Shown here: piece after piece, positions 17,035-26,700 of the stretch
Layout of the letters: each line of letters begins with the position of its first letter
Numbering within the stretch: position 1 is the first letter of the stretch
Notes under the pieces: model-generated
The model's database searches: none
Seen by the model: only the letters and a program-made list of their open reading frames with translations
Told to the model about the DNA's origin: nothing
Made by a program: the position numbers and the translations under genes
NCBI RefSeq assembly: GCF_000725425.1
Contig: NZ_CP006019.1
Coordinates: 1,054,001-1,118,000 of the forward strand
DNA from: Palaeococcus pacificus DY20341
GTDB taxonomy: Archaea > Methanobacteriota_B > Thermococci > Thermococcales > Thermococcaceae
DNA: 64,000 nt
Direction: 5' to 3'

Positions 17035-19206
17035 TCATTTAGCTCCTCTTTGCCATCTCTTCCTGTTGCAGTTCATATTAAGGCAGACCTCATACTCGCG
17101 GTTTCCTTCCTTAATCTTGACTATAGGTGCATTTCCACATTCGGGACACACTTTACCCGTCGGGATTATCTCGCCCCGTTGAAGGAGTGGATAAGTTACA
17201 TTACACTCCGGCCAGCTGGAGCAGCCCACAAACCTCTTCCCTGTCCTTCTGTTGTAGCGGACTACTAGGTCGCCGCCGCACTTAGGGCACTTTCCAACTA
17301 CAAGGTGCTTTTTACTCTTCTCTTCCCTCTCAACGGCTTTCTTTATCTCATCCTGCTCTTCTGGGCTTATCTCCTTTTCTTTGCCCGTGCTCCGCTTTGC
17401 AGTACTCTTTTTGGTCTCTCCTCCAATGAGCTTTTCCAAAAGTGCCCTCCCTATATCAAGTTCCTTAGCTTTAAACTCCGCTAAAATCTTGGTCAGCTGC
17501 TCTTTTGCGTCCTCAATTACTCTATCCTTGTCCATTCTGCGTGCCATAATCTCTTCCATCTTTTCCTCAAAGCTCCTCGTCAGCTCAACACTCACTATGC
17601 TGGGCACGCTATTTTCTAAGGCCTCAACGACTTTCATTCCCAGCGGTGTGACCTTGATCTTTTTTTTCCCTTCGATATACCCGCGGTTGTAGAGCGTCTC
17701 CAAGATTTGGGCACGTGTGGCTTTTGTCCCAATACCTAAATCTTCCATCTTCTTGATTACGCTGGCTGGAGAATAGCGCGCTGGAGGCTTGGTCTTCTTT
17801 TTCTCACGCTTAATCTGGAGGACTTTAACCGGCTCGCCATCTTTAAACGGGGGTAAAATTACTTCATCGAACTTCACATACCTGCCATAAACCTTGAGCC
17901 AGCCCTCCTTTAGCGTCCTCGCTCCGCTCAGGATAAAGCGGTGGTTGTTTGAGTTTATCACCACCTTCATGCTCTCCCTGAGGGCGGGCTCCATGAAGAG
18001 GGCCAGAAAACGTCTCACCACGAGGTCGTAGATGTTCTGCTCGTCCTTGGTGAGCTCCCCGTGTTTTGGAAGTTCTCCCGTCGGATAGATTGCTGGATGA
18101 GCAGGGTCGTCCTTTTTGCCCTCGACGGGTTTAAGTCTCTCCTTTCCCAAAAGCTCATGAGCAAAGGGCTTGTACTCCGGAAGCTTCGCAAGGCTTTGGA
18201 GTATGTTTCTAAAGTTTAAGTTCTTTGGAAGCTTTTGGGAGGAGGTTCTTGGATAGCTCGTCAATCCGCGCTCATACAGCTTCTGCGCGATTTCAAGCGT
18301 TTTCTTAGGTGAATAGCCAAATGCCGAGTATGCTTCTCTTTGAAGCGTTCCCAAATCGAAGGGATGAGGGGGATTCCTCTTCTGCTGCTTTACTTCAATC
18401 GCCTCAACAAAGGCTGGGCCTTTTTTGGCCTCTTCCACTATTCGTTTTGCCTCATTCTCATCAAAGATTTTCTCTTTTTCATAATTCGCAGTCAGTTTTT
18501 CCCCGTTCTTTTCGAGGAGCATTTTAATAACCCAATATGGTGTGGGCTTAAAGTTTGCAATCTCTTTCTCCCTCTCAACTAGAAACTTAAGCGTTGGGCC
18601 TTGAACCCTTCCAGTTGAAAGAACCATCCACTTTCCGCTCGCCCTTCTCAATGCGGAGCTTAAGGCCCTCGACAAATTAACTCCCCAGTACCAGTCCAAA
18701 ACATGTCTCGCTATTCCCGCATCAGCCATTCCAAAGTTTATCGTTGGTTCAAGGTTGTACCAAGCCTTTAAAAGGTCTTTTTTAGTCAAAGCAGAGAACT
18801 TCATTCTCTTTGCTTTTGAAGGATCAATCCCGCAGGCGTATTTTAAGGCTGTATAACCTATAACTTCTCCCTCTGTATCATAGTCACATGCTATAACGAA
18901 CTCGCTCGCTTGCTTGGCCAGCTGAGCTAAAGTTTTAACGTAGTCTCTAGCATAGCTCTTGCCTTTTTCGGCCTCATAGACTGGCACCCAGTGGATATCA
19001 AAGATTGGATAGCCCCACGTCTTAGCTTTTGGAGCGAGGGTGAATAAGTGGCCAACAGCAGGAGCAACTATTATCCTCTCCCCATCCCGCGTTAGCTCAT
19101 AATATGGGACTTTATTCAAGCTTTTCTTGATAGGTTTTCCTTCTGCCAATGCATAGGCAATTTTTCTCGCTACGTTGGGCTTCTCGGCAATTATAAGCGT
19201 TGTCAT
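17035..19206 (-). CDS. topA: DNA topoisomerase I (type IA)
   Basis: A 723-residue type IA topoisomerase that relaxes negative supercoils by passing one strand through another. [18 protein letters not shown] with catalytic Glu near residue 8, and CDYDTEGEV near 107-115. The active tyrosine is Tyr318 in [11 protein letters not shown]. The C terminus carries a four-cysteine zinc ribbon (CPKCGGDL ... CSSWPEC) and a second (CPECGNAPI ... CLNMNC). A 150-residue basic stretch precedes the zinc fingers. Start after TTGGTGCT. It is a single gene, not part of the upstream kinase transcript. Confidence 0.95.
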   Translation of the reverse strand: MTTLIIAEKPNVARKIAYALAEGKPIKKSLNKVPYYELTRDGERIIVAPAVGHLFTLAPKAKTWGYPIFDIHWVPVYEAEKGKSYARDYVKTLAQLAKQASEFVIACDYDTEGEVIGYTALKYACGIDPSKAKRMKFSALTKKDLLKAWYNLEPTINFGMADAGIARHVLDWYWGVNLSRALSSALRRASGKWMVLSTGRVQGPTLKFLVEREKEIANFKPTPYWVIKMLLEKNGEKLTANYEKEKIFDENEAKRIVEEAKKGPAFVEAIEVKQQKRNPPHPFDLGTLQREAYSAFGYSPKKTLEIAQKLYERGLTSYPRTSSQKLPKNLNFRNILQSLAKLPEYKPFAHELLGKERLKPVEGKKDDPAHPAIYPTGELPKHGELTKDEQNIYDLVVRRFLALFMEPALRESMKVVINSNNHRFILSGARTLKEGWLKVYGRYVKFDEVILPPFKDGEPVKVLQIKREKKKTKPPARYSPASVIKKMEDLGIGTKATRAQILETLYNRGYIEGKKKIKVTPLGMKVVEALENSVPSIVSVELTRSFEEKMEEIMARRMDKDRVIEDAKEQLTKILAEFKAKELDIGRALLEKLIGGETKKSTAKRSTGKEKEISPEEQDEIKKAVEREEKSKKHLVVGKCPKCGGDLVVRYNRRTGKRFVGCSSWPECNVTYPLLQRGEIIPTGKVCPECGNAPIVKIKEGNREYEVCLNMNCNRKRWQRGAK

Positions 19207-19257
19207 CTTAGCACCAACTTAACTTTTTATGAAAGATTAATAAGCCTTTCTCGCCTT

Positions 19258-20139
19258 TTATTCAAAGGGAAGCTCAAGCCCTAGTTTTTTTGCAGCCATC
19301 TTTATCTCTTCCAGTGGCACTATCGCACTCCGAGCACCTACTTTTTGAACCGTGAGATAAGCCAGCAGTGTTCCCAACAAAGCAGCTTTCTCAAGGCTCC
19401 ACCCCTTTAGAATGCCATAGATTATGCCAGCATCGAATGAATCTCCTGCTCCTGTAGTGTCCACTACTTCAGCATGAAGCCTCGGGGTTCTGCACACATC
19501 TCCTTTCTCGTTCCTAATTAATGCTCCCCCACCATTGAGTGTGACTATAATGTTCTTTGCCTTTACATCACTTATGTGCTCTAAGCTCCCAAATTTGCGC
19601 TTGAACTCGTCCTCGTTCATCAAAAGGTATGTTATCTTTTCTTCTATGCTCTCTGGAAGCTTCGCCTCACCTATGTCAAGAGAGACGCTTATTCCGTTCT
19701 CATAAGCAAAGTTAACAGCATTAATGATCAGCTTTTGTGGATTCGATGAGAGATGGATGTGCCTTGCTTTTGCTAAATACTCAAAGTCGAGCTCTCTAGA
19801 AGTGTTCGCACCGCTGAACTTCACTATCCTCTTATCTTCTCCTTTTATCATTGCCACCGCTACTCCAGAATAGCCTTCAACGACTTTTATTCTCGACGTG
19901 TCAACCCCTATTCTCTTGAAGTAGCTTATATGTGCCTCTCCTATTTCATCACTCCCAACAGCTCCAATAAAACCCGTCTTTAAACCCATCCGTGCGAGCC
20001 ATGAGATCGTATTGGCTGCAGCACCACCCAATCCAAAGAAAGCGTTTTTTGCAGGGAGTTTTTCATGGAATTCAGGAAATCTATCAACAAGCATAATGAT
20101 ATCGTAGTTCAAGTTTCCAATTCCCACAACATCAAACAT
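19258..20139 (-). CDS. PfkB-family carbohydrate/nucleoside kinase
   Basis: A 293-residue ribokinase-family enzyme. Signature 1: [17 protein letters not shown] (residues about 37-53). Signature 2: [16 protein letters not shown] (about 227-242), with the catalytic Asp in GAGDSFDAG. In Thermococcus kodakarensis a member of this family is the ADP-dependent ribose-1-phosphate kinase of the pentose bisphosphate (AMP salvage) pathway; this gene could be its counterpart, but I cannot prove it here. GGGGTGAGAGT precedes ATG. Divergent from the second PfkB gene at 20260 across a 120-base gap. Confidence 0.85.
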   Translation of the reverse strand: MFDVVGIGNLNYDIIMLVDRFPEFHEKLPAKNAFFGLGGAAANTISWLARMGLKTGFIGAVGSDEIGEAHISYFKRIGVDTSRIKVVEGYSGVAVAMIKGEDKRIVKFSGANTSRELDFEYLAKARHIHLSSNPQKLIINAVNFAYENGISVSLDIGEAKLPESIEEKITYLLMNEDEFKRKFGSLEHISDVKAKNIIVTLNGGGALIRNEKGDVCRTPRLHAEVVDTTGAGDSFDAGIIYGILKGWSLEKAALLGTLLAYLTVQKVGARSAIVPLEEIKMAAKKLGLELPFE

Positions 20140-20259
20140 ACTCTCACCCCATTTATCAGCGCTGTTCTTAAACTATAAGTTTTTGGGAATTTAAGCTTTC
20201 CCCAAATACCTGCCCTTTAAAAAGACAACAATTAAAAAATTAGAGAACTAGGTAGAACT

Positions 20260-21105
20260 ATGAAAGTCTTAGTAATCGGGCACTTAACAAAGGACGTCAT
20301 CATAAAAGGGAGCGAGCGCTTTGAAAGAGTCGGAGGCGGCGTGTATTACTCTGCTTTAGCACTGGTCACATTTGGAGAAGTTAGCATTTTAACGAAAATT
20401 GGTGAAGACTTCCCAAAAGAAAAACTCTATGAACTGGAAAACTGTGGAATAAAAGTGATTGCACTTCCTTCAAAACAAACAACCACTTATGAGCTTAGAT
20501 ATCTAAACGAGGGCGAAAGAGTGCTGAAGCTTTTAGCGAGAGGCGAGGAGATGAAGCCAGAGGAGCTGCCCGAGTTGGGGGGCTTTGATGTAGTTTTAGC
20601 AAACCCTGTTGCGGGGGAAATTCCAAAAGAGACGCTGGAAATTTTAAAGAATGGAGAGCTAGCTTTGGACTTGCAGGGCATTGTCAGGGAGTTCAAAGAT
20701 GGGGTAAGGATAGGAAAAATCGATAGCGAGGTTTTAAGAGGCGTTAAAATTCTCCATGCGGATATAAATGAAATCCTGTCTTTAGGGAGCTTTGAAAAGG
20801 CTATTCAAATTTTGAAGGAGAACGTAGAAGTTGCCTTGATTTCCAATGGTGGGGAGAGAGGGATTGCAATTAAAAAGGGACAAATTTATGCTTACTACCC
20901 GCCGAGAACTAAGATTAAAGATGCCACAGGAGCAGGGGATACATTTTTAGCGGCGTTTACATATTTTTACAGAGAATGTCCTTTCATCCAAGCACTTAAG
21001 ATGGCAAATGCCTTTACAGCACTATTTCTTGAGAGGCGGAGCTATGACTTTTCAATGGAAGAAGTGTCAAAGAAGGCCATGGAAGTTAGGGTTGAGAGGG
21101 TTTAG
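20260..21105 (+). CDS. PfkB-family sugar kinase
   Basis: A 281-residue ribokinase-family protein, short for the group and without a clear lid domain. Seen: MKVLVIGHLTKDVI, RVGGGVYYSALALVTFG (signature 1 region) and DATGAGDTFLAAFTYF (signature 2 with catalytic Asp, about residues 225-240). Thermococcales have a related short kinase reported to act on myo-inositol; whether this is the same enzyme is uncertain. AGGT precedes the ATG. The two neighbouring PfkB genes are divergent and not close in sequence, so they are not a recent duplication. Confidence 0.82.
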   Translation: MKVLVIGHLTKDVIIKGSERFERVGGGVYYSALALVTFGEVSILTKIGEDFPKEKLYELENCGIKVIALPSKQTTTYELRYLNEGERVLKLLARGEEMKPEELPELGGFDVVLANPVAGEIPKETLEILKNGELALDLQGIVREFKDGVRIGKIDSEVLRGVKILHADINEILSLGSFEKAIQILKENVEVALISNGGERGIAIKKGQIYAYYPPRTKIKDATGAGDTFLAAFTYFYRECPFIQALKMANAFTALFLERRSYDFSMEEVSKKAMEVRVERV

Positions 21106-21107
21106 AG

Positions 21108-21230
21108 GTCAGCATCGCTGCTGGATTGACTGAAGTTGAAAAATTTAAAAACTTTTTTAAGAAAGGCTCAGCAACGTCGATCCCGGGCATCAAATACCCC
21201 AAAGGCCAATCTACATCATCGCCTAAATAG
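21108..21230 (+). pseudogene. Possible remnant reading frame after the PfkB gene
   Basis: A 40-codon open frame directly after the kinase stop has no start codon and ends at TAG 21228-21230. It reads like protein (AAGLTEVEKFKNFF, then SIPGIKYPKGQ) and may be a decayed 3' end of a gene. The family is not recognised and the frame could be chance. Confidence 0.2.
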
Positions 21231-21254
21231 AGTTAAGAAAGAGAGCTTAAAAGC

Positions 21255-22010
21255 CTATAGGACATTCAAGTACTTATGCACCTGAAAGCTCAGTCCAACG
21301 TTTTCCCTTCCCATAACCTTTGCTGCCGTGTTGTAGAGCTCCATGAGCCTCTCTTGAGAGATGTCAATCGGCTCTCTCGGTTGTATTGCCAAAGGAGCTA
21401 ACCCATTCAAAAGCTCGGCATACCATCTAACGTTTTCCACTTTTGTCTCCTTTGTAACGACAAGCTTTGCATAAGTCTTTGCTCCTGCTTCCCGGAAGAT
21501 TTTGATGCTCTCAACTTCTCTCAAAACGAGGTCGCGCCAATCTTTTGTCGCTTTAGCCGTCTCATCCTTTATATCAACGCTCGCGTAGTCAGTGAGATGG
21601 GCAATTTGTGCTATCTTCTCTGGCTGAGAGCCGTTGGTCTCTAAAAAGTTCTTGAAGCCGATTTCCCTCATTCGCTCCATCAATGCTTGTAAGTCATTGG
21701 TTTGTAAAGTTGGCTCGCCTCCTGTGTAGCTTATGGAGTGTATATCACCAGTGTCGAGCTTCAAAATTATATCCACTACGTCATCAAGCTTTGCAGGGTT
21801 TTCTTTGTAAGCAAACTTTCCAGAGAAGGGTTCTACCTCATAGCGGTATTTTGGAACTTGAGAAGCGATTAGAAAAGCGCTGCTGTCACACCACTCACAC
21901 CTAATGTCACAACCCGCAAACCTTACAAAAATTTGCCTCCTTCCAAAGGCTGAGCCTTCAACGCTTCCTCCCTCACCCTGCCAACTATTAAATATCTCCG
22001 CCAAAAACAA
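21255..22010 (-). CDS. queE: 7-carboxy-7-deazaguanine synthase QueE
   Basis: A 251-residue radical SAM enzyme that makes the deazapurine core of archaeosine from 6-carboxytetrahydropterin. Seen: NSWQGEGGSVEG, then the cluster-binding CDIRCEWC (CX3CX2C, residues about 34-41), SYTGGEPTLQ and the SAM-binding FLETNGSQ. Start at ATG 22010 with a run of hydrophobic residues MFLAEIF as in the family. It lies back to back with a minus-strand small gene and near mptA, which supplies the first step (opening of GTP) of pterin and deazapurine synthesis. Confidence 0.92.
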   Translation of the reverse strand: MFLAEIFNSWQGEGGSVEGSAFGRRQIFVRFAGCDIRCEWCDSSAFLIASQVPKYRYEVEPFSGKFAYKENPAKLDDVVDIILKLDTGDIHSISYTGGEPTLQTNDLQALMERMREIGFKNFLETNGSQPEKIAQIAHLTDYASVDIKDETAKATKDWRDLVLREVESIKIFREAGAKTYAKLVVTKETKVENVRWYAELLNGLAPLAIQPREPIDISQERLMELYNTAAKVMGRENVGLSFQVHKYLNVL

Positions 22011-22013
22011 TTC

Positions 22014-22367
22014 TCAAACCTCCATGAGTTTGACTTTGTTTGGCTTTAGTAATAGCCTCCAGTTTATATACTCTCCTATCTTTACGATGAGTAAATGCTT
22101 ATCGCTACTTTTAGAGGATATTATGAGCTTTGCATGCTCTAATCCTTTATTGGCTTCTAGCTCCCTAATTAGGCGTTTAAAAAGTTCTTCCTTCTCCTCA
22201 ATCATGTCATCCATCAGTGAGGCCTCATTCTCTTCACGAAGCTCTGTTATGGCGTCCTCCTCCCAGAGATCCTTAACAATGTCCGCTAAATTACTCATAA
22301 TTGCGTAGATTCTGTATATTTCCCCAAATTTATCTTCCCGTTCAAGTTTTACTTTTATAGTTGCCAT
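22014..22367 (-). CDS. Conserved small protein of unknown function
   Basis: A 117-residue protein, ATIKVKLERED at the start and LIISSKSSDKHLLIVKIGEYI near the end, predicted to be alpha/beta with an acidic, helical middle (DMIEEKEELFKRLIRELEANKG). Start set to ATG 22367 after GGGGAGGT. It is 3 bases upstream of queE and surely co-transcribed with it. I do not recognise a family; it is not QueD (no zinc-binding histidines). Confidence 0.7.
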   Translation of the reverse strand: MATIKVKLEREDKFGEIYRIYAIMSNLADIVKDLWEEDAITELREENEASLMDDMIEEKEELFKRLIRELEANKGLEHAKLIISSKSSDKHLLIVKIGEYINWRLLLKPNKVKLMEV

Positions 22368-22407
22368 ATACCTCCCCAATTAGAGGATCGTGCGCACTGT
22401 TTAAAGG

Positions 22408-22431
22408 GGTTTTGCAACAAAAAGCAAAACC
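22408..22431. promoter_or_regulatory. Inverted repeat between queE operon and mptA
   Basis: GGTTTTGC, an 8-base spacer and GCAAAACC form a perfect 8-bp inverted repeat. It lies between a TATA-like CTTTAAAC for the minus-strand genes (about 22400-22407) and one for mptA (about 22432-22440), so a bound regulator could control both directions. It could also fold in RNA. Confidence 0.4.
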
Positions 22432-22473
22432 TTAAAAGTTTGATTCTTTAGGTTTCCCTAAGAGGTGAGGTAA

Positions 22474-23280
22474 ATGCAAATTTTTGAAACCCAAGAAGAG
22501 AGGCCCACGATTAGAGAGAAGCTTCACAGAGTGGGAATTACCAATTTAAGGACGGTAGCGAAGATAAACTGGAAGGGGAAGACTTACACGTTTATTCCAA
22601 ATTTCGAGATAGCTATAGACGTTCCTGAGGAGAAGAAAGGCATACACATGAGCAGATTAGTTGAGAGCATAACCGAAACGATGAGTGAGGCAGTGGAGGA
22701 AGAGGTAATACAACCGCACACTTCTCTTGAGGAGCTTGAACTGGCAATAATAAAGCGCTTGGAGAAAAAACATCCACACAAGAGGGCGGAGGTTTGGATA
22801 AAGACCCAGCTAATTCTTGAAAGAGAAACTCCAGCGAGCAAGCGCAAATCTTTGGAGTCATATGACGTCGAGGTCGGCGTTATAAAGGAACCCGAAAAGG
22901 TGGAAAAGGTTCTCAGAGTGAAGGTCATAGGGAACACCGCCTGTCCACACGCGATGGCAAATAACCAGGGGAAAACCCACATCCAGAGGGCAGTTGCAAT
23001 GCTTGAGATTAGAACGGACTACGACGAAGGAATCGCCTTAGAGGATATGATTGAGGTCGTTGAAGGCTCATTTAGCTCTCCTACTTACACACTCCTAAAA
23101 ACTATTGACGAAAACGCTGTTGTACAGAGAATGTATGAAAATCCGAAGTTCGTAGAGGATGTTGCCAGGGAGATAATCTTCAAGGCAAAGCAGCGCTTTA
23201 AGGGCAAAATCCATGTTAAAGTCGTAAGCCATGAGAGCATACACAAGCACGATGTAATAGCTGAAACTTGGTATGTTTGA
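22474..23280 (+). CDS. mptA: GTP cyclohydrolase MptA (GTP cyclohydrolase IV)
   Basis: A 268-residue enzyme of the FolE2/MptA family that opens GTP to 7,8-dihydroneopterin 2',3'-cyclic phosphate or a related pterin. Seen: [11 protein letters not shown] near the start, [21 protein letters not shown] (residues about 40-60) and the metal-site segment [10 protein letters not shown] (about 155-164) with its Cys-His pair, then a C-terminal ESIHKHDV. Start after GAGGTGAGG. The HD-domain gene follows after 20 bases. With queE close by, the cluster points to pterin and archaeosine precursors. Confidence 0.9.
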   Translation: MQIFETQEERPTIREKLHRVGITNLRTVAKINWKGKTYTFIPNFEIAIDVPEEKKGIHMSRLVESITETMSEAVEEEVIQPHTSLEELELAIIKRLEKKHPHKRAEVWIKTQLILERETPASKRKSLESYDVEVGVIKEPEKVEKVLRVKVIGNTACPHAMANNQGKTHIQRAVAMLEIRTDYDEGIALEDMIEVVEGSFSSPTYTLLKTIDENAVVQRMYENPKFVEDVAREIIFKAKQRFKGKIHVKVVSHESIHKHDVIAETWYV

Positions 23281-23300
23281 TTTTCTTTTTGGTGGAGAGT

Positions 23301-24374
23301 ATGAAGGTTATTAGGGATGCGATACACGGGGACATAATCTTGGATGACTTCGCCGTGAGGCTGGTGGACACTCCTGAATTCCAGCGTCTTAGGCGAATTA
23401 CTCAATTGAGCTTTTCCTATTTGGCATATCCCTCTGCGAGGCATACACGCTTTGAACACAGCATTGGAACATATAGTATAGCCCAAAAGATTTACGAGAA
23501 CAATAGAGATACCGTGGAGGGCATAGTGGTTTATGCTGCTCTGCTTCACGATTTGGGGCACTATCCTTTCTCCCATGTTTTGGAGATTATTTACGGCAAC
23601 CACGAAGAGAACACGCGCCAAATAATAAAAAAGGGCGAAATAGGGGATGTAATAGGGGAAAATTACTCACTCAACGAGTTCTTACGTCTTTTAAAGCACC
23701 CTGTTGTCTCAGGGGATATCGATGCGGATAGGATGGACTACCTAATGAGAGACGCATATTATACCGGCGTTGCACACGGCCTGATTGATTTGGATAGACT
23801 CATTAGAAACCTTCACTACGATGGTGAGAAGCTCATCGTCAAGCAAAAGGGTATTATAGCTGCAGAATCACTATTGGTCGCAAGGAGCACCATGTACCCA
23901 ATCGTTTACCAGCATCATGTAAGCAGAATAGCAGCAAGCATGCTCGTTAAGGCCGTTGAAATAGAAGGGATTCCAAAAGGAGAAATAGCAAGAATGGACG
24001 AAATTGATTTAGTGGCGCGCTTAAGAGGGAGCGAGCATAGTGAGGTTAGAGAACTTATGAAGGCAATAGATGACAGAAAGCTCTACAAACGCGTATTGTA
24101 CACAAACACTCCTCTTGAAAATCCCAGTGAATTAAAGAAGGCACTTGAGGAGGAGTTCGGGCATTTGACATTGTTTGACTACCCAAGATACCCAAAGTTT
24201 GAGGAAAGCCAAACCTACGTTGAATTTAGTGGGGAGATAAAACGCTTAAACGAAGTATCCCCCCTTGTGAGAAGTTTGGTAGAGCTCAAGGACAAGTACT
24301 GGAAGTGGGGAGTGTATGCAAGACGGGACAAGGTAGAAGAGGTTGGGGCATTTTTAGAAAGGCTAATTTTTTAG
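23301..24374 (+). CDS. HD-domain phosphohydrolase (SAMHD1/dNTPase-like)
   Basis: A 357-residue metal-dependent phosphohydrolase. The HD residues are in RFEHSIGTY (first His) and LLHDLGHYPFSH (His-Asp, about residues 82-93), with the last Asp in DIDADRMDYLMRDAYYTG. The RRITQLSFSYLAYPSARHTRFEHS stretch, read piecewise, is typical of the COG1078 group related to SAMHD1, which removes triphosphate from dNTPs. The start at 23301 follows GGTGGAGAGT; a longer frame overlaps mptA. Its 3' end overlaps the convergent KaiC-like gene by 12 bases. Confidence 0.88.
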   Translation: MKVIRDAIHGDIILDDFAVRLVDTPEFQRLRRITQLSFSYLAYPSARHTRFEHSIGTYSIAQKIYENNRDTVEGIVVYAALLHDLGHYPFSHVLEIIYGNHEENTRQIIKKGEIGDVIGENYSLNEFLRLLKHPVVSGDIDADRMDYLMRDAYYTGVAHGLIDLDRLIRNLHYDGEKLIVKQKGIIAAESLLVARSTMYPIVYQHHVSRIAASMLVKAVEIEGIPKGEIARMDEIDLVARLRGSEHSEVRELMKAIDDRKLYKRVLYTNTPLENPSELKKALEEEFGHLTLFDYPRYPKFEESQTYVEFSGEIKRLNEVSPLVRSLVELKDKYWKWGVYARRDKVEEVGAFLERLIF

Positions 24375-25118
24375 CACTATTCCTCTTTTTGTTATCTCAA
24401 AAGGCACCCACGTTGAGGAGTGAATGGTTCTCCTCATACCGTAAACTCTGAGGTATCTTTCCAACGTTTTGTCCTCTTCTGTTAGCTTTAGTTCTATAAT
24501 GCCATCAGCAATCGCATTTATCGCAGCCTCAACATCAGGAACTTCAGTATTTGAGTTCATCTCAACGAACCATACTTGTTTAGCCCTCTTTGCTAAGTCT
24601 TTCAAATTGTTAAAGAATTCATAAACGAGGCTTTTCTCCATTCCAAAGAATAGAGAGTTTATTGAAGAAACCCAACCGGCTATATATGGCTGGTCCTGTT
24701 TGAGTATAAACTCGAGGGTTATATCTTTAATTATGCTCATAAACTCGAGGATATCGTAAGGATTTGTGATTATAGGGTCTTCTTCCCACACACTTTTTTT
24801 CCTTATCCTTTTAGAAAAAATATCTACTAAACGTACTTTATCCCCATAACGCAAGAAGTCCCATCCAAATTCACGAGTATTTTGGAGAAACTCTTCCTTA
24901 GGCTCGTCAGCAAGAATTCCAATTATAGGAACCCCTTGGCGGAGTTGATTGTATAAAATTTGATTTATAAACAGACTTTTTCCAGATTTTGGATTTCCTT
25001 TTATGAGAATTATGCTTCCAATAGGGATACCGCCTTCAATTAACTCATCGATTATACCTGTATTGATTCTAGGTACCTCCCTTACTAAGTGGTTCAATTT
25101 TACCCCTCCGATTCTCAT
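24363..25118 (-). CDS. KaiC/RecA-like ATPase
   Basis: A 251-residue RecA-fold ATPase. Walker A KGNPKSGKS lies at residues about 40-48 after GIIDELIEGGIPIGSIILI, the KaiC-type lead-in; a helicase-like B segment is QVWFVEMNSN, and the Glu after ILADEP is also typical. Thermococcales have many single-domain KaiC-like proteins of unknown role; some act in signalling or in the archaellum. No archaellum genes are near. Divergent from tldD. Confidence 0.78.
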   Translation of the reverse strand: MRIGGVKLNHLVREVPRINTGIIDELIEGGIPIGSIILIKGNPKSGKSLFINQILYNQLRQGVPIIGILADEPKEEFLQNTREFGWDFLRYGDKVRLVDIFSKRIRKKSVWEEDPIITNPYDILEFMSIIKDITLEFILKQDQPYIAGWVSSINSLFFGMEKSLVYEFFNNLKDLAKRAKQVWFVEMNSNTEVPDVEAAINAIADGIIELKLTEEDKTLERYLRVYGMRRTIHSSTWVPFEITKRGIVLKN

Positions 25119-25276
25119 TTAATTTGATTCTTTTTATATTTTTAGGGTGCTTTTAAAATGTGGGTTATTCTGCAATGCCCTCAAATGGTGAGGATAGCTT
25201 TTCAATTACCATCGAAACGAAACGATTTTATACTTCAAGAGAGGACATGTTTATGCATTGGTATGGGGTGATGTGC

Positions 25277-26695
25277 ATGCATGAACTTGTAGAATTTGCC
25301 GTGGAAAAGGCCCAAGAACTTGGGGCCAAATATGCGGAGGCAAGATTTGAAGAGAAAGATGGCACTGAGATCGTCATGAAGAACGGCAACCCGGAAGGAC
25401 TCGCGGTTTTGGCTGATAGAGGTATAGCTATTAGGGTTTTAGTTAATGGTGGAATGGGTTTTGCTTCTACAAATGTCCTAACTAAAGAGAGCGTTCTTGA
25501 AGCGGTTAAAAAAGCAGTAAAGCTTGCAAAAGCGGCCTCAAAAGTGAGGAACAAACCAATTGAATTCAGTGAGGAGATGTTTCACGAAGTTTCTTATGAA
25601 GTTAGGATGAAAAAGGACTTTAGAGACATAAGCGCTGAGGAGAAAATGGATTATCTAAAACAAATCGAGGAAGTAATCGCAGGGAGCGGAATAACCGTTC
25701 CAATGCGCTTTTTAGCATATAGAGACTTTATGTGGCACAAGTATTTCGTGAATAATGAGGGAGCAAAGGTTGAGAGCTTCATACCGAGGGTGTCCATAAC
25801 CTACAATCTAGTTGTCCTTGAGGAAGGACAAATGGAGCAGGCGCCTTTTGTGCAGAGGGCTTTTTCAGGGGGATTGGAACTTATTGAAAGAGATAAACCT
25901 TGGGAGAGGGCTTTGAACGATGTGAAAGTGCTTCAACGGCTTATTAAAGAGGGCCAAAAGCCTCCTGAAGGTAAAGTTGATGTTGTAATCTCTCCAGAGG
26001 TTGCTGGAATAGCTGTCCATGAAAGCGTTGGGCATCCATATGAGCTCGACAGGATAATGGGAAGAGAAGCGGCCCAAGCAGGAGAAAGCTTTGTAAAGCC
26101 CGAGATGCTCGGAGAGAGGATTGGTAGTGAGGTGGTAACGGTTATAGAAGACCCAACAATTCCAAACAGCTGGGGATTCTACTTATACGACGATGAGGGC
26201 GTTAAAGCAAGACCGCGCTATTTGATAAGGGAGGGCATAATTAACGAGTTTTTAATGAACAGAGAGTACGCCTATTATCTAGGAACCCACTCAAACGCCT
26301 CTGCGAGAGCAATAAACTATGACAGGGAGCCTATAGTTAGAATGGCGAACACTTACTTGGCTCCAGGTGATTATTCCTTCGAAGAGCTGATTGAAGATAT
26401 AAAGCTCGGTGTTTATATGGTGAGCTTCAACGAGTGGAACATTGACGATAGGAGATACCAGCAGCGTTATATCGGAAGGGAAGCTTATCTCATTGAAAAC
26501 GGTGAGATAAAGTATCCCGTAAGAAAGCCCATCCTTGAGATAACCACAAAGGGGCTTTGGAGTAGCGTTGATGCTGTAGGCAAAGAAATTGAGTTCCACC
26601 CGGGTACATGTGGAAAAGGCGAACCTGGCCAAGGAGTGCCCGTGTGGATGGGGGGAGCGCACGCGAGGTTAAGAGAGGTCGTTTTAAGGAGGTGA
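25277..26695 (+). CDS. tldD: Metalloprotease TldD
   Basis: A 472-residue zinc protease subunit of the TldD/TldE heterodimer, which degrades unfolded small peptides and in bacteria matures microcin B17 and CcdA. The zinc site HESVGHPYELD (HExxxH) is at residues about 248-258; a further conserved block is HSNASARAIN. The start is set to ATG 25277, because GGGGTGA stands 5 bases before it and MHELVEF is the usual N terminus; the longer frame reaching to 25160 is not supported. It is 5 bases before tldE. Confidence 0.9.
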   Translation: MHELVEFAVEKAQELGAKYAEARFEEKDGTEIVMKNGNPEGLAVLADRGIAIRVLVNGGMGFASTNVLTKESVLEAVKKAVKLAKAASKVRNKPIEFSEEMFHEVSYEVRMKKDFRDISAEEKMDYLKQIEEVIAGSGITVPMRFLAYRDFMWHKYFVNNEGAKVESFIPRVSITYNLVVLEEGQMEQAPFVQRAFSGGLELIERDKPWERALNDVKVLQRLIKEGQKPPEGKVDVVISPEVAGIAVHESVGHPYELDRIMGREAAQAGESFVKPEMLGERIGSEVVTVIEDPTIPNSWGFYLYDDEGVKARPRYLIREGIINEFLMNREYAYYLGTHSNASARAINYDREPIVRMANTYLAPGDYSFEELIEDIKLGVYMVSFNEWNIDDRRYQQRYIGREAYLIENGEIKYPVRKPILEITTKGLWSSVDAVGKEIEFHPGTCGKGEPGQGVPVWMGGAHARLREVVLRR

Positions 26696-26700
26696 GAAAA

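Noticed and set aside
23085-23621. Long minus-strand open frame opposite mptA and the HD gene
   Set aside because: It is antisense to two clearly coding genes, with no ribosome site and no recognisable family.
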